This document shows, piece after piece, positions 59,519 through 64,000 of a DNA stretch of 64,000 bases. The notes under the pieces were generated by a model. The model was given only the letters and a program-made list of their open reading frames with translations. It did no database searches and was not told the origin of the DNA. The DNA is taken from the NCBI GenBank assembly GCA_017517745.1, contig JAFWYJ010000002.1, forward strand, positions 1 through 64,000, written 5' to 3'. The position numbers and the translations under genes are program-made. The first letter of the stretch is position 1, and each line of letters starts with the position of its first letter. The stretch comes from Clostridia bacterium (GTDB lineage Bacteria; Bacillota; Clostridia; Oscillospirales; CAG-272).

Positions 59519-60363
59519 AATACCTTTCCCTCGATTCCGTATTCCGATAAAATTTCGTGTCTGACGATCGGCTCGACCGAGCCGTCAAAGCCCGGCTCGT
59601 ATTCGCGTCCCAGCATCAGATATTTTCCGCCTGCCATCTTGTTATACGGCAGGATCTCCAACCGATCGACGCCGCACGATCGCATCAGCTCTGCCATCGC
59701 GCGCGTGTTTGTCTCGGTGTCATTGACCGTGGGGATGAGAGGAATGCGCGTGATGAAGGGCACGCCGCTCGCCGCCAGCGTTCGATAATTCTCCAAGATC
59801 CATTCGTTGGAGACTCCCGTATAGCGACGGTGCATCGCATCGTCGATCAGCTTCAGATCGTAGAGCACAAAGTCACATTCCGCAAGCACGCGCGAGAAGA
59901 TCTCGGGCTTGCAATAGCCCGACGTTTGCAGAGCGCGGTTGGTTTTTCCGCGCAAAAGTCGCATGCAAGCCTCGACAAAACCAGCCTGCGCCAGCGGCTC
60001 GCCCCCCGAAAAGGTCACGCCGCCTCCGCTCATGTTCAGAACGTCGAGATTTTTTTCGATCCGTGCGATCAACTCCTCGGGTGTCAGATCCTCGCCGCAA
60101 AGACGGATCAGCTTGCGCGGACAGACCGCCACGCTGGCAGGGACGAGACAGGGGCTTCCCGTCTCAAGCTCACCCATTTTCAGGCACGCGCCGCATGCGA
60201 GACAGCCGTTCGGGCTGCGCACGATCTCAACGCCGTGTGTTTGTCCCTCCGGATTGTGACACCAAGTGCATCGCAGAGGACATCCCTTGAGAAAAACCGT
60301 CATGCGGATTCCCGGGCCGTCATAAGTCGAAAATTCTTCTATGGAAAAAATTCTCCCCGTCAT
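59515..60363 (-). CDS. glycyl-radical enzyme activase (radical SAM)
   Basis: A 282-residue radical SAM activase. The SAM cluster motif is CPLRCTWCHNPE near residue 28; after it comes an extra ferredoxin-like region with CLACGACLKMG and two later Cys (about 54-85), which can bind one auxiliary cluster. GGVTFSGGEPLAQ is the SAM-binding GGE motif. It makes the glycyl radical on the enzyme encoded directly downstream, with which it shares an ATGA overlap. A TATAAT box lies about 40 bases before its AAAGGAGGAG site. Confidence 0.92.
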   Translation of the reverse strand: MTGRIFSIEEFSTYDGPGIRMTVFLKGCPLRCTWCHNPEGQTHGVEIVRSPNGCLACGACLKMGELETGSPCLVPASVAVCPRKLIRLCGEDLTPEELIARIEKNLDVLNMSGGGVTFSGGEPLAQAGFVEACMRLLRGKTNRALQTSGYCKPEIFSRVLAECDFVLYDLKLIDDAMHRRYTGVSNEWILENYRTLAASGVPFITRIPLIPTVNDTETNTRAMAELMRSCGVDRLEILPYNKMAGGKYLMLGREYEPGFDGSVEPIVRHEILSEYGIEGKVL

Positions 60364-60498
60364 CGAAGATCTCCTCCTTTCCGAAGCTGTTATCTACTTT
60401 CATTATATAGTTTTCCTCATCTGTTTGCTCGCAAGTTTTTTTGCTATGATAGCCAAAAATTGTTTTTCAAGAAAAAGAACGAAAGAAGAAAAAGCCCT

Positions 60499-61230
60499 TC
60501 ACTTCCCGCCTCTCACAACGAAACGGACGATGGCGGGCAATTTTTTGAGGCGTTTCGGCTGCAAAAGCATACGCCACGCCCACTCCAAGCCAAGGCGCGA
60601 CAGAGGCGCGGGAGCGCGGCGGACGTCGCCCGCCCAAACGTCAAGAGAACCACCGAGTCCCGCGACCACGCGAAGCGCGGAAAGGCGATCAAGATGCTCG
60701 GCGATCCACTTCTCCTGGGTCGGGAAGCCGAAGCAGACGAAGAGAAGATCGGGACGGCAGGCACGGATGTGATCACACAGCGCACGATCCTCTTCATCGG
60801 TTCTCTCAAAATAGCCCCAATAGCTCCCGCAAACCGAAAGCCCCGGAAAGCGCGCCTCCAGCCGCTCCGCCGCCCGCTGTGCAACGCCCGCCTTGCCACC
60901 CAACAAAAACACGCGCAGCCCCTCTTCGGCTGCACGGCGAAGCAACGCCTCGCCAAACTCGATCCCCGCAACACGAGCGCGAAGCGGTGTTTTTTGCCTT
61001 TTGGCGGCAAGCAAAACGCCCGCGCCGTCGGGCAAGGAAAGTGTGGCGCGATTGAGGAGTGCGGCACTGTCGGAACATTTGCGACACGCCTCAAGCATCA
61101 AGGCGTTTGGCGTAACGGCAAAACAAGGCTCTCCCCGCTTCTCCAACGCCGCCTCCACCGCCTCGTCAAGCGTCAGATCGTGAATCGTGACGCCGCAAAG
61201 ACGAATCCGTGCAAGCTCCTTTTTTTCCAT
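60499..61230 (-). CDS. WecG/TagA/CpsF family glycosyltransferase
   Basis: A 243-residue cytoplasmic enzyme of the WecG/TagA (GT26) family: [13 protein letters not shown] and [13 protein letters not shown] (catalytic Asp) in the first half, [17 protein letters not shown] and [16 protein letters not shown] in the second, [17 protein letters not shown] near the end. It adds N-acetylmannosamine-type sugars to lipid-linked intermediates in wall teichoic acid or polysaccharide synthesis. The start is the ATG after GAGGAGGATTGAG; its upstream region is shared with the divergent proS promoter. Confidence 0.9.
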   Translation of the reverse strand: MEKKELARIRLCGVTIHDLTLDEAVEAALEKRGEPCFAVTPNALMLEACRKCSDSAALLNRATLSLPDGAGVLLAAKRQKTPLRARVAGIEFGEALLRRAAEEGLRVFLLGGKAGVAQRAAERLEARFPGLSVCGSYWGYFERTDEEDRALCDHIRACRPDLLFVCFGFPTQEKWIAEHLDRLSALRVVAGLGGSLDVWAGDVRRAPAPLSRLGLEWAWRMLLQPKRLKKLPAIVRFVVRGGK

Positions 61231-61259
61231 CTCAATCCTCCTCAAATTTGAAAAACATC

Positions 61260-61288
61260 TTGACATTTTTCCAATGTTGCGCTATAAT
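61260..61288 (+). promoter_or_regulatory. promoter of proS
   Basis: Exact TTGACA (61260-61265), 17-base spacer, TATAAT (61283-61288), with about 70 bases of leader before the ATG. Confidence 0.85.
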
Positions 61289-61366
61289 TATTATAATTTG
61301 AAATCATATTTCTATACGACATCATTCCGCAAGCCCCAAGCTTCGGAAAAAAGGAAAGGTTTTGTT

Positions 61367-62809
61367 ATGGCAAAGAACAATGCAAAAATGGTCGAGCAGA
61401 TCACGTCGATGGACGTGGATTTCGCACAGTGGTACACCGACGTCGTCAAAAAGGCGGAGCTGGTTGACTACTCGGGCGTCAAAGGATGCATGATCATCCG
61501 TCCCTACGGCTACGCCATCTGGGAAAACATTCAAAAGGATCTGGACGCGCGCTTCAAGGCGCTCGGACACGAGAACGTATATATGCCCATGTTCATTCCC
61601 GAAAGTCTGTTGCAAAAGGAGAAGGATCACGTGGAGGGCTTCGCTCCCGAGTGCGCCATCGTTACCATGGGCGGCGGCACCAAGCTCAGCGAGCGTCTGA
61701 TCGTCCGTCCAACCTCCGAGACGCTCTTCTGCGAGCACTATCGCAACGTCATCCAATCCTACCGCGATCTCCCGAAGCTCTACAATCAGTGGTGTAACGT
61801 CGTTCGTTGGGAAAAGACCACGCGTCCCTTCCTGCGCACCTCCGAGTTCCTCTGGCAAGAGGGCCACACCATGCACGAAACCGAGGAGGAGGCACGCGAG
61901 GAGACGTTGCAAATGCTGAAGGTCTACGAGGACTTCTATGCGGAATCTCTGGCGATCCCCGCCTACACCGGCCGCAAAACCGAAAAGGAAAAGTTTGCCG
62001 GCGCAAAGGAGACCTACACCATCGAGCCGATGATGCACAACGGCGTAGCTTTGCAGGGCGGTACCTCGCACTACTTCGGCACGGGCTTTGCCGAGGCGTT
62101 TGACATTATGTATACCGCGCGCGACAACACACAAAAATATCCGCATCAGACCTCCTGGGGTGTTTCCACCCGTATGATCGGTGCGATCATCATGACGCAC
62201 GGCGACGACAACGGTCTGATCCTTCCCCCCGCCATCGCGCCCATTCAGCTTGCCATCATTCCCGTGGCACAGCACAAGGAGGGCGTGCTTGAAAAGGCAA
62301 ACGAGATCAAGAACGAGCTGGCAAAGAAATTCCGCGTCAAGCTCGATGACAGCGACAACTCCACGGGCTGGAAGTTCAGCCAATACGAGATGAAGGGCGT
62401 TCCGCTCCGTCTCGAGCTCGGTCCGCGCGACATCGAGAACAATTCCTGCGTGCTGGTCAGCCGCGTCACGCGCGAGAAAACTTTCGTCTCTCTTGACAAC
62501 ATCGTCGAAGAGGTCGAAAAGGCACTGCAAAAGGTTCACGAGGAAATGTATCAGCGTGCGCTGGAGAACCGTACCAACCGCACCTACGAGGCGCGCTCGC
62601 TGGAGGAATTCCTCGACGTTGCCGCCAACAAGTCGGGATATATCAAAGCAATGTGGTGCGGCGAAACCGCTTGCGAAGAGCAGATCAAGGACTCCACCGG
62701 CGGCGTCAAGTCGCGTTGCATCCCCTTCACCGAGGATCATCTCTCCGACACCTGCGTTTGCTGCGGCAAGCCCGCCAAGCACATGGTCATCTGGGGCAGA
62801 CAGTATTAA
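61367..62809 (+). CDS. proS: prolyl-tRNA synthetase, archaeal/eukaryotic-type short form
   Basis: A 480-residue class II synthetase of the short ProRS type without the large editing insert. Seen: [20 protein letters not shown], motif 2 [20 protein letters not shown], the anticodon-binding region [10 protein letters not shown] and the C-terminal zinc-type [16 protein letters not shown] ending in Tyr. It charges tRNA-Pro. The start is the ATG seven bases after GGAAAGG; a 60-codon upstream frame crosses the promoter and is not used. Confidence 0.95.
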   Translation: MAKNNAKMVEQITSMDVDFAQWYTDVVKKAELVDYSGVKGCMIIRPYGYAIWENIQKDLDARFKALGHENVYMPMFIPESLLQKEKDHVEGFAPECAIVTMGGGTKLSERLIVRPTSETLFCEHYRNVIQSYRDLPKLYNQWCNVVRWEKTTRPFLRTSEFLWQEGHTMHETEEEAREETLQMLKVYEDFYAESLAIPAYTGRKTEKEKFAGAKETYTIEPMMHNGVALQGGTSHYFGTGFAEAFDIMYTARDNTQKYPHQTSWGVSTRMIGAIIMTHGDDNGLILPPAIAPIQLAIIPVAQHKEGVLEKANEIKNELAKKFRVKLDDSDNSTGWKFSQYEMKGVPLRLELGPRDIENNSCVLVSRVTREKTFVSLDNIVEEVEKALQKVHEEMYQRALENRTNRTYEARSLEEFLDVAANKSGYIKAMWCGETACEEQIKDSTGGVKSRCIPFTEDHLSDTCVCCGKPAKHMVIWGRQY

Positions 62810-62824
62810 GTATAGAATAGTTTT

Positions 62825-62898
62825 GCGGGGGAAGGGACTTTTCGAAAAAAGCTCCCTTCCCCCGCGCCCCCATCCTCAAAAACTTTTCGGAAAGGGAT
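62825..62898. repeat. palindromic intergenic repeat, copy 2
   Basis: Core arms GCGGGGGAAGGGA and TCCCTTCCCCCGC (62825-62865) around a CTTTTCGAAAAAAG centre, followed by a CCCCATCCTCAAAAA flank. This is the reverse orientation of the element at 37609-37677 with the same order of parts. It lies directly after proS and may also end that transcript. Confidence 0.7.
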
Positions 62899-62945
62899 TG
62901 GATTTCGCCCGTACAAGAGCGATTTTTCAAAAAAGGAGAAGCTCC

Positions 62946-63593
62946 GTGAGCCATATTGATGTTTTTGATCTTGACGACACGCTGATCGACTCCGAGATCC
63001 GCTTTTCGGAAGGTGTGTTTGCGATCTTGGATGAAGAAGGCATCGCATACGATGCCGAAGAACTCAAGAGATTGACGATCCCGATGGGTCTGACGGGAAC
63101 GGCGCAATATTACCGCAACGTGCTTGGTGTCAGGGGCAGTGTCGATGAGATTTTGGAAAGAATTGAAAAAAAGATGCATAAGCTCTACGCCGAGCGCATC
63201 GCCCCCAAGCTGGATGCCGTTGCCTACCTCAACCCCCTTTCGCGCGCCGGACACCGTCTGTTCGTGCTGACGGCAACCCCGCACAGCCTTGCCGACGTCT
63301 GCTTGAAGCGTCACGGACTCTTCTCTTTGTTTGAGCGCGTTTGGTCGGTGGATGATTTCGGATTTCCCAAAAGCGACGTCCGTCTGTTTGAAGCGGTGGC
63401 AAACACCCTCGGCACGGCAGGCAGGGAGATTCGCTATTATGACGACAGCTTCACCGCGCTCAAAAACGCAAAGACGGTGGGATTTCGCACCCATGCGGTC
63501 TGCAATCACCTCCTCACGCGGGCGCAAACAAAAGAATACGGGCAATTCTGCGACGTGATCTTCCGAAGCTTTGACGAATTGCCACGTCCTTAA
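62946..63593 (+). CDS. HAD-family hydrolase (phosphatase-like)
   Basis: A 215-residue HAD-superfamily protein starting with the nucleophile motif FDLDDTLIDSE; then the cap region, VLTATPHSLADVC (motif II-like), the Lys in FPKSDVRLFEAV and YYDDSFTALKNAK (motif IV). Likely a small-molecule phosphatase; substrate unknown. The start is GTG, seven bases after AAAGGAG; no ATG is available upstream that keeps the motif near the N-terminus. Confidence 0.85.
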   Translation: MSHIDVFDLDDTLIDSEIRFSEGVFAILDEEGIAYDAEELKRLTIPMGLTGTAQYYRNVLGVRGSVDEILERIEKKMHKLYAERIAPKLDAVAYLNPLSRAGHRLFVLTATPHSLADVCLKRHGLFSLFERVWSVDDFGFPKSDVRLFEAVANTLGTAGREIRYYDDSFTALKNAKTVGFRTHAVCNHLLTRAQTKEYGQFCDVIFRSFDELPRP

Positions 63594-63635
63594 CATCTGA
63601 ATCTTTTTTCAAAAACAAACGAAAGGAGGGCGCGT

Positions 63636-64000
63636 ATGCAAAAGGTATGGAATATCATCAAAGAAGCGATCAAGGGTGTCGATCCCATCCTGTTCGGCTG
63701 CGCGACGCTTCTTTCGGTCATCAGCATTCTCACGATCTGGGGTGCCGTCGACAACTTTGGAATGTCCAAGCTGAAGATGCAGGTCGCGATCTTCATCGTC
63801 GGCATCTTCGTCACCGTGGCAATCTCTTTCGTGGATTACCGCGTCATTGTCGACAAGCTGTGGCTTTATATGCTGATCGGCTCAATCCTCCTGCTGGTGA
63901 TCACCCTGCTCTTCGGAAGCAGCGGCGAAAACCGCGAGACGGCAAACCGCAGCTGGCTCATGATCCCGGGCACGGGCTTTATGATCCAGCCCTCGGAATT
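63636..64000 (+). CDS. RodA/FtsW-type SEDS peptidoglycan polymerase, 3' end outside window
   Basis: The visible 121 codons encode four hydrophobic helices and then the conserved WLMIPGTGFMIQPSE of the SEDS family (FtsW/RodA/SpoVE), in which the QPSE block lies in the lipid-II-polymerase core. The N-terminus (MQKVWNIIKEAIKGVDPILF) is closer to RodA than to FtsW. RodA builds the side wall with a class B PBP. A GAAAGGAGGG site precedes the ATG. The gene runs off the window. Confidence 0.85.
   Translation, partial: MQKVWNIIKEAIKGVDPILFGCATLLSVISILTIWGAVDNFGMSKLKMQVAIFIVGIFVTVAISFVDYRVIVDKLWLYMLIGSILLLVITLLFGSSGENRETANRSWLMIPGTGFMIQPSE

Noticed and set aside
61322..62782. About 486-codon open frame antisense to proS
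   Set aside because: proS is complete and conserved; the antisense frame has no start signal.

Overview
The window looks like a chromosomal segment of a strictly anaerobic, low-GC-Gram-positive bacterium of the class Clostridia, most likely a gut Oscillospirales/Christensenellales-type organism. The support is: Clostridia-style -35/-10 promoters and AAGGAGG ribosome sites; a bacterial V-type (Na+-type) ATPase; indolepyruvate:ferredoxin oxidoreductase, a glycyl-radical enzyme and a flavodiiron protein/rubredoxin pair; a T-box leader before thrS; and the short archaeal-type ProRS. Most of the window is GC-moderate housekeeping sequence. Two stretches, 1-1800 and especially 18050-20560, are more AT-rich and look accessory. 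This taxonomic call is inference from gene content; no 16S gene is present.

Layout. 1-3130: a minus-strand set of secreted/lipoprotein genes (the first cut by the window edge) and a LuxR-type regulator. 3200-6680: minus-strand operon of P-loop kinase, EamA transporter, cytidine deaminase and MFS transporter, trailed by a methyltransferase remnant. 6750-8980: a DUF6512-like membrane protein, an unusual HTH-AAA-CYTH triple fusion and a 56-aa protein. 8996-10309: a large unknown protein. 10598-18006: a seven-gene plus-strand operon for aromatic amino acid fermentation (PaaK, IorA, IorB, PaaK, tandem ACT, amidohydrolase, aminotransferase). 18050-20560: AT-rich accessory cassette of RNase III with tandem dsRNA-binding regions, an XRE regulator and a CoiA-like protein, bordered by a tRNA 3'-end fragment. 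20705-22118: flavodiiron protein plus rubredoxin (oxygen/NO defence). 22129-24261: a secreted propeller-like protein, a phosphoribosyltransferase and a small unknown protein. 24383-33247: complete nine-gene V-ATPase operon. 33399-37468: two small genes, then an ACP/MBOAT/SGNH O-acylation set. 37700-43235: thrS with T-box, an mgsA-like gene lacking catalytic residues, a YwlG-type protein, DUF1385 and ispE. 43440-52887: two AI-2E-type permeases, htpG, a prephenate dehydratase-like protein, a TSCPD protein, a phosphohexomutase and mgtE. 52936-55635: TetR-ABC-ABC-methyltransferase operon. 55841-64000: an LtaS-like sulfatase, a glycyl-radical enzyme with its activase, a WecG/TagA glycosyltransferase, proS, a HAD phosphatase and the start of a RodA/FtsW gene.

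How the genes fit together. The aminotransferase, IorAB and PaaK enzymes together form a route from aromatic amino acids to aryl-acetates that reduces ferredoxin and can conserve energy; the V-ATPase has the Na+-ligand set in its proteolipid and would couple ATP to a sodium gradient. MBOAT/SGNH/ACP, LtaS-like, WecG/TagA, phosphohexomutase and RodA belong to cell-envelope building. The most unusual items are the RNase III/dsRBD/XRE/CoiA-like cassette beside a tRNA fragment, the HTH-AAA-CYTH fusion, the mgsA homologue with altered active site co-oriented with thrS, the cysteine-for-serine SGNH protein and the glycyl-radical enzyme with an atypical cysteine loop.
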